DNA from: Phormidium tanganyikae FI6-MK23
GTDB taxonomy: Bacteria; Cyanobacteriota; Cyanobacteriia; Leptolyngbyales; Leptolyngbyaceae
Assembly: GCA_019359175.1 (NCBI GenBank)
Contig: JAHHHU010000010.1
Coordinates: 113,867-177,866 of the forward strand
Direction of reading: 5' to 3'
DNA length: 64,000 nucleotides
Made by a program: the position numbers and the translations under genes. This document shows, piece by piece, positions 17,965 to 27,385 of the stretch. Numbering within the stretch: position 1 is the first letter of the stretch; every line of letters begins with the position of its first letter. The notes under the pieces are model-generated. The model saw nothing but the letters and a program-made list of their open reading frames with translations. It was not told the DNA's origin and did no database searches.

Positions 17965-18597
17965 CTACAATACACCTTTTGAACTGGGAATTTCATGTGC
18001 CCGTCGCGGATCGATCTCGACTGCCATCCGCATTGATCGAGCAAATGCCTTAAAGGTCGCCTCAATAATGTGATGCGAGTTAATGCCGTCTAACTGTCGA
18101 ATGTGTAATGTCATGTGTGCGTGATTGATAATCGCCACAAAGAACTCTCGAACTAATTGTGTGTCATAAGTTCCCACACGCTGAGTTGGAATCTCTAAGC
18201 CATAACTCAGATGGGGACGACCAGAGAAATCAAGCGCGACTTGGATCAATGCTTCATCGAGTGGCGCAACAAAGTGCCCGAAGCGAACAATGCCTTTACG
18301 ATCGCCTAACGCTTTCGCGATCGCCATTCCCAATGTGATTCCAACATCTTCGTTGGTGTGGTGATCGTCGATTTCTAAATCCCCGATCGCTTGTACATCG
18401 AGATCAATCAAGCCATGTGATGAAATCTGATGCAGCATATGGTCAAGAAAAGGAATTCCCGTTTTTGCGACGCATTTTCCGGTTCCGTCGAGATTCACTG
18501 TGACTTGAACATCAGTTTCACCCGTTTTACGAGAAACCGAGGCAATTCGAGCTACCGAAAACACGGGCGAAATTTGAGGACGATCACTAGTCTGCAT
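17965..18597 (-). CDS. hisB: Imidazoleglycerol-phosphate dehydratase
   Basis: About 210 residues, the usual length for monofunctional HisB. It dehydrates imidazoleglycerol phosphate in histidine synthesis and binds manganese. Motifs: [45 protein letters not shown] and [18 protein letters not shown], supplying the metal-binding histidines. ATG 18597 (MQTSDR) or an ATG four codons upstream (18609) may be used. The stop abuts the next gene's start. It is divergent from frmA with 110 bases between. Confidence 0.96.
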   Translation of the reverse strand: MQTSDRPQISPVFSVARIASVSRKTGETDVQVTVNLDGTGKCVAKTGIPFLDHMLHQISSHGLIDLDVQAIGDLEIDDHHTNEDVGITLGMAIAKALGDRKGIVRFGHFVAPLDEALIQVALDFSGRPHLSYGLEIPTQRVGTYDTQLVREFFVAIINHAHMTLHIRQLDGINSHHIIEATFKAFARSMRMAVEIDPRRAHEIPSSKGVL

Positions 18598-18707
18598 GAG
18601 ATCTATCACATGAAAGGCAGCTTCTATTATGTCAATTTTTTACCCTGGTCTCAAATCCAAATCGATCGACGTTACACTTTCAACAAGTCCGAACAGGTTG
18701 GAAGGTT

Positions 18708-19817
18708 ATGGATACTAAAGCTGCTGTTGCCTACAAAGCTGGAGAGTCACTGAAGTTAGAAACGGTACAACTCGAAGCGCCAAGAGCCGGAGAAGTGTTA
18801 GTCGAAATCAAAGCGACAGGAATCTGTCATACGGATGCCTACACGCTTTCAGGCGCAGATCCAGAAGGCTTGTTTCCTGCCATTCTCGGTCATGAGGGAG
18901 CCGGGGTCGTTGTCGAAGTGGGCGAAGGCGTAAAGAGCGTGAAACCGGGAGATCATGTGATTCCGCTCTACACTCCGGAGTGTCGCAACTGTGAGTACTG
19001 TCTCAGCGGCAAAACGAATCTTTGTCAGGCAATTCGGACAACCCAGGGAAAAGGATTAATGCCGGATGGGACAAGCCGATTTTCGATTGGCGGCGAACCG
19101 ATTTTGCACTATATGGGCACTTCGACTTTCTCGAATTACACGGTTTTACCGGAAATTGCGATCGCCAAAATTCGTGAAGATGCTCCCTTTGAGAAAGTTT
19201 GTCTAATTGGTTGCGGCGTAACAACCGGAATCGGAGCCGTGATCAATACCGCCAAAGTAGAACCGGGTGCAAATGTCGTCGTGTTCGGATTGGGTGGAAT
19301 TGGTTTGAATGTGATTCAAGCAGCGCGGATGGTTGGGGCAAACATGATCATCGGGGTCGATCTCAATTCGAGTAAGCGATCTCTGGCTGAGAAGTTAGGC
19401 ATGACGCACTTTGTTAATCCCAGTGAAATCGAAGGCGATTTAGTGCCTTATCTAGTGGATTTAACCAAAGGCGGAGCGGATTACAGCTTTGAATGTATTG
19501 GCAATGTGAAAGTGATGCGGCAAGCGCTGGAGTGTTGCCACAAAGGTTGGGGTGAGAGCATCATTATTGGGGTTGCAGGCGCGGGACAGGAGATTAGTAC
19601 AAGACCGTTTCAGCTTGTGACGGGACGAGTTTGGAGAGGTTCAGCATTTGGAGGTGCAAAAGGTCGGACGGATGTACCGAAGATCGTTGACTGGTATATG
19701 GATGGCAAGATCAACATTGATGATCTGGTCACGAAGATTTTACCGATCGAACAAATTAACGAAGCCTTCGATCTGATGCACCGAGGGGAAGTAATTCGAT
19801 CTGTGGTGACGTTCTAA
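18708..19817 (+). CDS. frmA: S-(hydroxymethyl)glutathione dehydrogenase (class III alcohol dehydrogenase)
   Basis: A 369-residue zinc medium-chain dehydrogenase. It oxidises S-hydroxymethylglutathione with NAD+ in formaldehyde detoxification. Catalytic zinc ligands are in [14 protein letters not shown] (Cys) and GHEGAGVV (His-Glu). The structural zinc loop is [15 protein letters not shown], and the NAD fold is [18 protein letters not shown]. The gene is followed by frmB with stop and start overlapping (TAATG at 19815-19819), so both enzymes of the pathway are translated together. Confidence 0.96.
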   Translation: MDTKAAVAYKAGESLKLETVQLEAPRAGEVLVEIKATGICHTDAYTLSGADPEGLFPAILGHEGAGVVVEVGEGVKSVKPGDHVIPLYTPECRNCEYCLSGKTNLCQAIRTTQGKGLMPDGTSRFSIGGEPILHYMGTSTFSNYTVLPEIAIAKIREDAPFEKVCLIGCGVTTGIGAVINTAKVEPGANVVVFGLGGIGLNVIQAARMVGANMIIGVDLNSSKRSLAEKLGMTHFVNPSEIEGDLVPYLVDLTKGGADYSFECIGNVKVMRQALECCHKGWGESIIIGVAGAGQEISTRPFQLVTGRVWRGSAFGGAKGRTDVPKIVDWYMDGKINIDDLVTKILPIEQINEAFDLMHRGEVIRSVVTF

Positions 19818-20653
19818 TGGAATTAGTCAGTAAAACAAAATGTTTCGGCGGCTTTGTCGAGGTGTATTCGCATCGATCGACGATATGCAATGCGCTGATG
19901 AAGTTCTCGATCTATCTACCGCCTCAAGCTATTGAACGATCGCTTCCAGTACTCTACTTTCTCGCGGGTTTAACTTGCACCGAAGAAAATTTTATGGCGA
20001 AAGCGGGCGCACAACAGTTCGCTGCAAAGCATGGATTGATCTTGGTTGCTCCAGATACAAGTCCGAGAAATACGGGAATTGCAGGCGAGGACGACGATTG
20101 GGATTTTGGCACAGGTGCGGGTTTCTATGTGGATGCGACTCAAGAACCTTGGAGTCAGCATTATCGAATGTATAGCTATATCGTCGATGAGTTGCCCGAT
20201 CTGATTGCAGGCAACTTTCCAGTGAAGCGTAATCGACAAGGAATTTTCGGGCATTCAATGGGCGGACATGGTGCTTTAGTGTGCGCGTTGCGAAATCCAG
20301 ATCGCTATCAATCAGTTTCGGCATTCGCACCGATTTGTGCGCCGATGCAGTGCGCTTGGGGAGAAAAAGCGTTCTCAAATTATTTGGGATCAGATCGATC
20401 GAGTTGGCGATCGTATGATGCAACTGAATTAGTACAAGCTCGTCAATTTCCGCGATCGATTCTGATTGACCAAGGAAAGAGCGATAAGTTTCTTACCGAT
20501 CAACTCTTACCGGAAGTATTTGGGCAAGCTTGTGAGTCTGTTGGACAACCGTTAACGCTGCGGTTTCAAAACGGTTACGATCACAGCTACTATTTCATCG
20601 CGTCATTTATCGAAGATCATATTCAGTTTCACGCAGAAATGCTGTGTCGATAG
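19817..20653 (+). CDS. frmB: S-formylglutathione hydrolase
   Basis: A 278-residue alpha/beta hydrolase of the esterase D type. It releases formate and glutathione from S-formylglutathione, the product of frmA. The oxyanion region is [19 protein letters not shown]. The nucleophile is Ser in [16 protein letters not shown] near residue 148, Asp is in the [12 protein letters not shown] region near 222, and His is in [13 protein letters not shown] near 255. A degenerate copy of the [17 protein letters not shown] region lies 2.6 kb downstream at 23132. Confidence 0.95.
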   Translation: MELVSKTKCFGGFVEVYSHRSTICNALMKFSIYLPPQAIERSLPVLYFLAGLTCTEENFMAKAGAQQFAAKHGLILVAPDTSPRNTGIAGEDDDWDFGTGAGFYVDATQEPWSQHYRMYSYIVDELPDLIAGNFPVKRNRQGIFGHSMGGHGALVCALRNPDRYQSVSAFAPICAPMQCAWGEKAFSNYLGSDRSSWRSYDATELVQARQFPRSILIDQGKSDKFLTDQLLPEVFGQACESVGQPLTLRFQNGYDHSYYFIASFIEDHIQFHAEMLCR

Positions 20654-20681
20654 CTTGTCCTTTTTTCAAGAACAGTCAACT

Positions 20682-21374
20682 ATGTATGTTTTAATCGGTG
20701 GCGCAGGAATGATGGGACTCGATTTAGCCCAGCAGTTATTAAAACTTGGTCATACTGTTGCAGTCATCGATATAGATCCGCTTGCGTGTCGCTTTGCACG
20801 GGAGAAAATTGGTGTCATGGCGTTTGAAGGTAGCGCTGTTAGCACGACAGTTCTGCTCGAAGCAGGCATTCGGCAAGCAAACGCGATCGTGGCAGCCCTA
20901 AGAGATGATGCGCTGAATCTAGCCTTGATTACGCTCTCTAGAAGCTATGGTATTTCTCATATTGTTGTCCGAATGCGCGATCGTGAATTTCTCGAAGCTT
21001 ATCGTCTCGCTCAAGCGAGCCACATCATCAGCACCGTAGATTTAGCCGTGGCAACAATGGCAAATGCGATCGAGTATCCCCAAGTCGAGTCCATGATGCA
21101 CTTCGAGCAAGGGCAAGTTGAGGTACTAAAGCTGCCCATTTCCGGTGATTGTTATGTTGCAGGTCAAACGATTGCCGAAATCGCTCAAGATCCGCATTTC
21201 CCTAATCATTCACTGATCATTGGATATCAATGTCATGCCTGCGCGAATTTGGAGATTCCGAATGGCAATACAGTACTGCAAGCAGGATCAACAATCCTAG
21301 TGGTCACTCGTCCAGAATTTGTACATCAAATCATCGACTACCTGGGCATTCAGCTAGTCATCTTCCAGCACTAA
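20682..21374 (+). CDS. TrkA/KTN (RCK)-type NAD-binding regulator
   Basis: About 230 residues. The N-terminal Rossmann fold YVLIGGAGMMGLDLAQQLLK followed by VAVIDIDPLACRFA is the RCK-N/KTN domain; a C-terminal part (ISGDCYVAGQTIAEIAQ, AGSTILVVTRPE) resembles RCK-C. Such proteins bind NAD(H) or ATP and gate potassium channels or cation antiporters. ATG 20682 starts directly at the Rossmann strand. It follows frmB by 28 bases, and its 3' end overlaps the convergent antiporter gene by 21 bases, so a regulatory link to that antiporter is possible but unproven. Confidence 0.85.
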   Translation: MYVLIGGAGMMGLDLAQQLLKLGHTVAVIDIDPLACRFAREKIGVMAFEGSAVSTTVLLEAGIRQANAIVAALRDDALNLALITLSRSYGISHIVVRMRDREFLEAYRLAQASHIISTVDLAVATMANAIEYPQVESMMHFEQGQVEVLKLPISGDCYVAGQTIAEIAQDPHFPNHSLIIGYQCHACANLEIPNGNTVLQAGSTILVVTRPEFVHQIIDYLGIQLVIFQH

Positions 21375-22967
21375 CAGTTTCTCATCCAAATCCTTGATAT
21401 AAGGCTGCACCAAGTCTTCTGGCAAAATTTGCTTACGCAGAGCGTCATTCACGGCTCCTTTTTCCGCCAGCAGCAGCCGTCGTCGAATTGCATCTAGCCC
21501 GCTTCGATCGCTCTGGAGTTGCCCTGCCCGGAATTGATTGTAGATATCGCGCAGAACACGCTCAGATTCGGCGACTCGCACCTGATACGATGCCCATAAC
21601 TCTTCGTACACCGCTTTCGGCAGTACCCCCGATTTAAGTAAATTATCGAGTTCGTCTTGTGCTGCTTTCGCCGCTATCAGCTGAATTTGCAACGTTCCAG
21701 TTTGTTCCGCCACCTCAGAAACGCGACTAATGTTCAGTCGTTTGACTAACCAAGGTAGACTTAATCCCTGTCCCACTAGCGAAAACAAAACCGAACCAAA
21801 AACCAATGCAATGATGCTTTCGCGTCCAGGTAGCGTTAGCGGAATGCTCAGGGCAAGTGCCATCGACAAAGAACCTTTGATATTTCCCAAGAAGAGAATG
21901 TGCTGCCAGCGTAGCGGGATCGGACGATCGAACCATCGTAATCCCGGCAACAATAAATAGACTGAGAGAATTCGTCCCAATTGATACGCCAAAATCACAA
22001 GCAAAATAGACGGCAAGATTTTCCACAACGTCAGCGGATTAATCTCGATGCCGATCAACAGAAAAATAAAAGTATTGACCCCAAATCCAGCGTATTCCCA
22101 AAAACTCAACAGCGTCATACGATCGGAAGCTGATGAACTTCGAGGCAGCCCAAGACTGCCAAAAATCAGTCCAGCAATGACGACCGCCACTGCGCCTGAC
22201 ACGCCTAAGAACTGCCCGATCTGAAACGTTCCTAACGCCAAGGCAACGGTCAGCAAAAGGCTACTCAAGGAATCATTGAGTCGGGTAACGATCGGCAAAC
22301 TCAAGTAACCTAAGACCGCTCCTACCAGTCCTCCACCCAGCGCAACTACGAGCAGTTCCCTAACTCCTTGTACAACGGTGAGAGATCCAGTCGCGTAAAT
22401 CACCAGAATGAGATTGAATGAAACCAAGGCGGCGGCATCGTTGAACAGTGTTTCTCCTTCAACAATCGTGGACAAGCGCGAAGGCACACGAATTTCCTTG
22501 AACACTGCAATCATTGAAACTGTATCCGTGTTTGCCAGAATGACACCGATCAACAGCGCAGGAATCCAGGTCAGCCCCAGCCCGAATTTAATTAAAACCG
22601 CGATGATTGCCGAGGAAAAAATCGCGCCGGGTCCTGCCAATAGCGCGATCGGTTTAAAGGTGCTACGGAGACGGCTGATATCGGTGTTAATTGCTGCTTC
22701 AAAAATCAGAATGGGTAGGAAAAGATTTAGAACAAGAGACGGGTCTAACCCAATGCGACGCGATAAGACTTCTGTAATCGGTAGACCTGCTAACACTAAG
22801 CCCGTAACATAAGAAATTCGCAGTCGCTGAGTTACCAGCGCAACAACGGTCGCGATCAAAAGCAGAACGATTAAGATAGTGACCAGTTCAGGAATGGCAC
22901 TTGGGGTTTGGCTTGTTACAGAATTGCTGTTCAACGGGATTTGTTGCGCTACGCTCCACTCGCTCAC
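21354..22967 (-). CDS. Sodium/proton antiporter (CPA1, NhaP type)
   Basis: A 537-residue membrane antiporter. About 12 helices occupy residues 28-420. Diagnostic segments are PILIFEAAINTDISRLR, GVILANTDTVSMIAVFKEI (ion-binding Thr-Asp region), VEGETLFNDAAALVSFNL (catalytic Asn-Asp) and NIKGSLSMALALSIP. A C-terminal soluble helical tail of about 120 residues (AKAAQDELDNLLKSGVLPKA) resembles the regulatory tails of cyanobacterial NhaP proteins. It exchanges Na+ or other monovalent cations for protons. It converges with the KTN gene. Confidence 0.92.
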   Translation of the reverse strand: MSEWSVAQQIPLNSNSVTSQTPSAIPELVTILIVLLLIATVVALVTQRLRISYVTGLVLAGLPITEVLSRRIGLDPSLVLNLFLPILIFEAAINTDISRLRSTFKPIALLAGPGAIFSSAIIAVLIKFGLGLTWIPALLIGVILANTDTVSMIAVFKEIRVPSRLSTIVEGETLFNDAAALVSFNLILVIYATGSLTVVQGVRELLVVALGGGLVGAVLGYLSLPIVTRLNDSLSSLLLTVALALGTFQIGQFLGVSGAVAVVIAGLIFGSLGLPRSSSASDRMTLLSFWEYAGFGVNTFIFLLIGIEINPLTLWKILPSILLVILAYQLGRILSVYLLLPGLRWFDRPIPLRWQHILFLGNIKGSLSMALALSIPLTLPGRESIIALVFGSVLFSLVGQGLSLPWLVKRLNISRVSEVAEQTGTLQIQLIAAKAAQDELDNLLKSGVLPKAVYEELWASYQVRVAESERVLRDIYNQFRAGQLQSDRSGLDAIRRRLLLAEKGAVNDALRKQILPEDLVQPYIKDLDEKLLVLEDD

Positions 22968-23131
22968 CTATTTTTCTCCTACACAGATCGCTCAACTGTC
23001 TACTGTTTGAGTTTAGTAGCTCTCAGTTCGATTGAGGGGTAAGTATTTGCAGAGTTGCAATATTATGCCTTGAGTCTGGGTCGCATTAACAAGATACCCG
23101 TTGCAGAACTCATCGTCAGAAAACACCTAAA

Positions 23132-23239
23132 ATTCCTATTAATCAAGGCACAAGCGATAAATTTCTTGCCGATCAACTGTTACCCGAAGTGTTTCAAAAA
23201 TCTTGTGAATTGATCGGGCAAACGTTAATGCGCTTGTGA
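23132..23239 (+). pseudogene. Remnant of an frmB-like 3' region
   Basis: A readable 35-codon stretch ending in TGA encodes IPINQGTSDKFLADQLLPEV and continues FQKSCELIGQTLMRL. It aligns with FrmB residues from [12 protein letters not shown] onward, with 22 of 35 residues identical by hand count. The remainder of the gene, including the catalytic Ser region and the C-terminal His region, is absent. It lies on the same strand as frmB between the antiporter and ubiD. The divergence suggests an old remnant or a piece of a different FGH gene, rather than a recent duplication. Confidence 0.75.
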
Positions 23240-23302
23240 TGTAAGGATTTATGCGATATAGGCTCATCAAACCGTACTGTAGATACAAATGAATATCGCA
23301 CT

Positions 23303-23379
23303 AGCGTGATTGCTCTTTTGCTTTGGGGTGTACTCATTTTCGTTCTACGTCTCACTTAGCGGCAAAGAGCAATCGCGCT
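23303..23379. repeat. 16-bp inverted repeat
   Basis: AGCGTGATTGCTCTTT (23303-23318) and AAAGAGCAATCGCGCT (23364-23379) pair over 16 bases with one mismatch, 45 bases apart. It lies downstream of the frmB remnant and just after the ubiD 3' end. It could be the scar of a small element or a long-loop hairpin; no poly-T run follows on the plus strand. Confidence 0.5.
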
Positions 23380-23409
23380 CTTCATCTTGACGGCATTGTG
23401 CGTTGTCCT

Positions 23410-24924
23410 TTACTTCTCGATCTGGTAGCCAAACAGATTTGGATCAACTTCTCCCAAATTGAGATCCGCAAGTCCATATTCCGCCCAACGTCGATCGACC
23501 ATCGCAGCAACATCTGGATCAGACTTGAGCGGTTCTGCCCAAGGTCGATCGGTTTCTGGGAAAACCTTCGTCGTCGCATCAATTCCCATTCGGCTGCCCA
23601 AACCGGGTTTCTCAGTAGCAAAGTCCAGCGAATCAAACGGATTCTCCGGCAGGATAAACACATCTCGCGCAGGGTCAACTTTCGAGGTAATCGCCCAGAC
23701 TACAGCTCTCGGATCGCGAATGTTAATATCCTTATCCACCACAATTACAAACTTGGTGTAGGTAAACTGCGGCAACGCACTCCAAAATGCTAACGCTGCC
23801 CGTCGCGCTTGACCTGGATAAGCTTTGTCGATCGAGATCACCGCCGCTTTGTAGCTCAAAGCTTCCATCGGCAAAAAGAAATCAATAATCTCAGGAACTT
23901 GTTGTCTTAAAATCGGCGTATAGATGCGATTGAGCGCGATCGCCATCATTGCATCTTCTTTCGGAGGTCGTCCGCTAAACGTCGTGAGATAAACCGGATC
24001 TTTGCGATGCGTCATACAGTGAAATCGCAGCAGCGGAGCTTTCTCATTCACGCCGCCGTAATAGCCCATATGATCCCCTGCTGGACCATCGATCGCAGTA
24101 TCTCCCGGTGTAATCGTGCCTTCTAAAACAAACTCCGAATCCGCAGGCACTTCTAGATTGACGGTTTTGCATTTCGCAAGATGAACCCCTGTCCCGCCAT
24201 ACAATCCAGCAAACAACCACTCTGAAAGATCTACAGGTAATGGAGTTGCAGCCGCCAGAATAATCAGTGGATCAACACCAAGCGCGATCGCAACTTCCAA
24301 TTTCTCTCCGCGCTCTGCCGCTTTTCTGAGATGCCGTGTTGCTCCTCGAACTGAGAGCCATTGCACCGTCATCGTGTTTTTCGACTGCACCTGCAACCGA
24401 TACACACCCACATTTGGAATCTTCGTTTCAGGATCTTTCGTGATCATCAATCCCAACGTGATCACTTTGCCTGCATCGCCCGGATACACTCGTAACAAAG
24501 GCAATTTATTGAAATCAACTTCTTCATCTCTGAGAACAATTTGCTGACAAGCAGGGAGAAAATCGCGTGAAGGTTTCGCTTGCACCACATCGTAGAGAAC
24601 CTTACCAAGCTCGATTGCTTGCGAAAACTTCTTCGGAGGACGGGGCTGATACAACAACGCTAACTTTTTCCCTAGCGTCTCAAGCTCGATCGGCGACTCC
24701 ATATTCATCGCCAAACACACTCGCTCCACCGTACCCATTAGATTCACCGCAACCGGATAAGGCGACCCTTTCACATTCTCAAACAACAATCCAGGCCCGC
24801 CATGCTGCAACATCCGATTCGCAATCTCAGCAATTTCTAAGTCAGGATCAACCAGGGTGCTAATGCGACGCAACTGTCCGCGTTCTTCAAGCTGTCTGAT
24901 AAATCCGCGCAAATCTCTCGGCAT
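23410..24924 (-). CDS. ubiD: UbiD-family decarboxylase
   Basis: About 504 residues, the usual UbiD length. UbiD enzymes use prenylated FMN to decarboxylate aromatic acids; in cyanobacteria the likely substrate is 3-polyprenyl-4-hydroxybenzoate in plastoquinone synthesis. Blocks seen: MPRDLRGFIRQLEERGQL, VKGSPYPVAVNLMGT, NVGVYRLQVQSKNTMTVQW, the catalytic-region EFVLEGTI with DTAIDGPAGDHMGYYGG, FSGRPPKEDAMM, and DKDINIRDPRAVVWAITSKV. ATG 24924 fits the family start; an ATG 42 bases upstream adds an unrelated leader. No UbiX is nearby. Confidence 0.93.
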   Translation of the reverse strand: MPRDLRGFIRQLEERGQLRRISTLVDPDLEIAEIANRMLQHGGPGLLFENVKGSPYPVAVNLMGTVERVCLAMNMESPIELETLGKKLALLYQPRPPKKFSQAIELGKVLYDVVQAKPSRDFLPACQQIVLRDEEVDFNKLPLLRVYPGDAGKVITLGLMITKDPETKIPNVGVYRLQVQSKNTMTVQWLSVRGATRHLRKAAERGEKLEVAIALGVDPLIILAAATPLPVDLSEWLFAGLYGGTGVHLAKCKTVNLEVPADSEFVLEGTITPGDTAIDGPAGDHMGYYGGVNEKAPLLRFHCMTHRKDPVYLTTFSGRPPKEDAMMAIALNRIYTPILRQQVPEIIDFFLPMEALSYKAAVISIDKAYPGQARRAALAFWSALPQFTYTKFVIVVDKDINIRDPRAVVWAITSKVDPARDVFILPENPFDSLDFATEKPGLGSRMGIDATTKVFPETDRPWAEPLKSDPDVAAMVDRRWAEYGLADLNLGEVDPNLFGYQIEK

Positions 24925-25059
24925 AGCTCGGCAACAAAAAGGACTACTTCTATTATGAAGGCGCAAGGGAAATCACAGGGGTACGAATTCCAGTCTTGAT
25001 CCAGGGCACTTTAGAGGCAGATATTTAACATTTCTCGCCCCTTTTTGCTTCCTCGCTCC

Positions 25060-25866
25060 ATGTCTACCCAAAGAGTCCCACTCGAAGCCCTACAAAAGAT
25101 TAGACAGCACTTTAAGACCGCCCTACTCGTGCCAGCGTCGGAAGATCATCCAGAAATGTACACCGAGCGGGACGAACCTCCCAAACCCGAATCGCTCGAA
25201 GGCTTGGGGAGCTTATTTCACTTTGGCGGCTCCCTAGAAGAAGCGATTCAAATGCCAAATCGTCAAGGGCAGTGGTTTATCAGCGCTGCAAATCCTGGCA
25301 CAGCACTAATGAAACTACCAGGATTGAAGCTGAAGCCTGAATTTCGCGTGATTAGCTATCTCTACCGAATGGGTGACGATGGGACGGGCGCAACGTGGGC
25401 ACTACCAGAAGCGTTCAGTACGACCTCGCATCTCGAAAAGGCTCTCTTAGCGGCGGGAGGACGTGACGCACCGCCTAAACCCGAAGGCGCACTCGCAGAC
25501 TTCATGGACGCGATCGACGGTGACCATTCCCCAATGTCGTTTGTGATTGCTTCCTTACTGCTGCGCGAGTTGCTCGAATTCGGCAAAATTGGACGCATTG
25601 CAGTTTGGAGCCATCATCGCCTGATCAACGCGCTCCCTTCGCTTCCCAAGTGGCAGTGGCGCAGCGAAGCCCCAAAGGACTATTCTCCGAAAGTTCGAGC
25701 CTTTCCCGATGGACGAGTAGCAGTCGAGTTTTTTACCTGCCGTACCGTTGCTCCGATCGCAGTTTTCCAGCACGTCGATCAGTATCTTGCTGGGGAATAT
25801 CGCGCTAAACATCTTGATCGAGCGATCGCGGTTTCTCAAGCTACCAACGGCGCACTTAAACACTAA
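25060..25866 (+). CDS. Conserved cyanobacterial protein of unknown function
   Basis: About 268 residues, soluble, no signal peptide. It begins MSTQRVPLEALQKIRQHFK and contains SLGSLFHFGG-like and EFRVISYLYRMGDDGTGAT regions, plus a C-terminal AVEFFTCRTVAPIAVFQH segment. I recognise it only as a protein found with this organisation in cyanobacteria, without known function. ATG 25060 is preferred to an in-frame upstream start adding MLPRS. It overlaps the convergent rodZ-like gene by 4 bases. ubiD is divergent upstream. Confidence 0.7.
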   Translation: MSTQRVPLEALQKIRQHFKTALLVPASEDHPEMYTERDEPPKPESLEGLGSLFHFGGSLEEAIQMPNRQGQWFISAANPGTALMKLPGLKLKPEFRVISYLYRMGDDGTGATWALPEAFSTTSHLEKALLAAGGRDAPPKPEGALADFMDAIDGDHSPMSFVIASLLLRELLEFGKIGRIAVWSHHRLINALPSLPKWQWRSEAPKDYSPKVRAFPDGRVAVEFFTCRTVAPIAVFQHVDQYLAGEYRAKHLDRAIAVSQATNGALKH

Positions 25867-26747
25867 GGCGTAGGCGGTAAGGTTGCGCTTTGTACTTCTC
25901 CAGTCGTCCCCATCGGTTTAAAGGGGGCATTGTTGTAAGAAAGTGCTACTCCGCCTGCATTTCCGGCATTCACGACGACTTGTTTTTTCCCGTTCCAGGT
26001 TCGCTGAGTTCCTTTGGGCAGCGTTCCTTCAAACACGGAATTGCCATCGACAACGACTTCGACCCAGCTATCCTCGATGACATTCATTTTCACCCCGACC
26101 GTTCCTGCTGGAGCCGGACTTGCGGGAGTAGAAGCCACTGGACTCGGTGGAGTAATAGGTGCTTGAGAGGGTTCTGTCACGGGCGCAGATGTGGCAACCG
26201 GAGTCGATCGCTCCGCCGGACGATTGAATAAAGTGGCAGCTAAGATGCCGATCACACCAAGTCCGATCGCGCCTGCGAGTGCAATTAAGGGCAATCGTGC
26301 AGGAGGCTGATCGACGACTAGCTTCGGTTCATCGCGAATCATCACAGGCTCCGGAGTCTTCAGCGCAGGGAGGGAAGTCATGGGCGCAGGTGCAGGCTTG
26401 GGAGGCATGGAAGACTGAACGGCGGGTTTGAGTGGCGGTTCAGGGCTGGAAGAAATCAGCGTTGCCGCAGCCGGGAGCGGAGATAAATCGACGGTGAATT
26501 CTTTCGAGAGAACGGTTCCGTCTAAACCAAGCGCATCTCCATAACGACGAATGAACCCTTGAACGAAAACGGGTTCTGGGAGTCGATCGAGGTTGCCATC
26601 TTCGATCGCATTGAGTAATCGCTGCGGAATGTAGGTTTTCGCGGCAATTTCTTCGAGCGAAATCGATTTTTTCTGGCGTTCTTCGCCGAGGCGGGTTCCG
26701 ATCGCTTTGAGTTGTTCTTTCTGTGCCGAGTTGCCCATAAATCCCAT
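25863..26747 (-). CDS. RodZ-like protein (HTH plus DUF4115)
   Basis: 294 residues. Residues about 10-80 form a Cro-type helix-turn-helix (KAIGTRLGEERQKKSISLEE, IPQRLLNAIEDG, PVFVQGFIRRYGDALGLD) as in RodZ. A proline-rich linker follows, then one membrane helix (LPLIALAGAIGLGVIGILAA) near 175, another Pro/Thr-rich stretch, and a C-terminal DUF4115 beta-domain (WVEVVVDGNSVFEGTLPKG, NAGNAGGVALSYN). RodZ links MreB to the cell envelope and supports rod shape. M1 or M4 may be the start. MreB is not in the window. Confidence 0.88.
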   Translation of the reverse strand: MGFMGNSAQKEQLKAIGTRLGEERQKKSISLEEIAAKTYIPQRLLNAIEDGNLDRLPEPVFVQGFIRRYGDALGLDGTVLSKEFTVDLSPLPAAATLISSSPEPPLKPAVQSSMPPKPAPAPMTSLPALKTPEPVMIRDEPKLVVDQPPARLPLIALAGAIGLGVIGILAATLFNRPAERSTPVATSAPVTEPSQAPITPPSPVASTPASPAPAGTVGVKMNVIEDSWVEVVVDGNSVFEGTLPKGTQRTWNGKKQVVVNAGNAGGVALSYNNAPFKPMGTTGEVQSATLPPTP

Positions 26748-26899
26748 TGCCTGTCCCTTAGCCTTGCGTCACGACAAAAGCACTTTAATTCAAGCGCATC
26801 CTGTTGAGTCAAGCGTATCGTGTTTCGTTCTCGTGTACAAACTCGCGATCGCCTTTCAGTATGATGGGGAACAGCCAAGCATTTGTAAAGAGAGACGGG

Positions 26900-27385
26900 A
26901 TGCCGCGTAGACCTGATATTGCTTTCATTCCCACGCCTCAACCCGCGATCGAGGTGCTGCTAGAGTCGTTGCAGGTTGATGAGTCAGATGTGATTTATGA
27001 CCTCGGTTGCGGTGATGGTCAAATTTTGATTACAGCGGCGTTGAGGGTTGGGGCGCGGGGTGTGGGGATTGATATCGATCCGGTGAGAATTCGAGAAGCG
27101 CAAACGAAAGCGGAACAGGCAGGGATCAGCGATCGACTAACGTTTCGAGAGCAAGATTTATTTGAAAGCCGATTTGAAGAAGCCTCGATCGTGATTCTTT
27201 ATCTGTTGCCACATTTGAATTTCAAGCTTCGACCCGCGTTGCTTCAGCAGCTTAAACCGGGAACTCGGATTGTATCGATCGACTTTGAGATGGGCGATTG
27301 GCAACCTGAGAAAGTGATCAAGCTTGAGATCGAGGAAGAAACAACTTTGTATTTCTGGACGATTCCAGAGGCTGACGGGAGTTAA
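26900..27385 (+). CDS. SAM-dependent methyltransferase
   Basis: About 161 residues. The class I fold is clear: VIYDLGCGDGQILITAA (motif I, SAM-binding glycine loop), GVGIDIDPVRIREA (acidic end of strand 2), SDRLTFREQDLFE (motif II) and ASIVILYLLPHLNFKLRP (motif III). ATG 26900 gives MPRRPDIAFIPTPQPAIEVL, typical of this group; an upstream in-frame start adds an unrelated leader. The substrate is unknown. It is divergent from the rodZ-like gene and overlaps the convergent DUF72 gene by 4 bases. Confidence 0.86.
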   Translation: MPRRPDIAFIPTPQPAIEVLLESLQVDESDVIYDLGCGDGQILITAALRVGARGVGIDIDPVRIREAQTKAEQAGISDRLTFREQDLFESRFEEASIVILYLLPHLNFKLRPALLQQLKPGTRIVSIDFEMGDWQPEKVIKLEIEEETTLYFWTIPEADGS

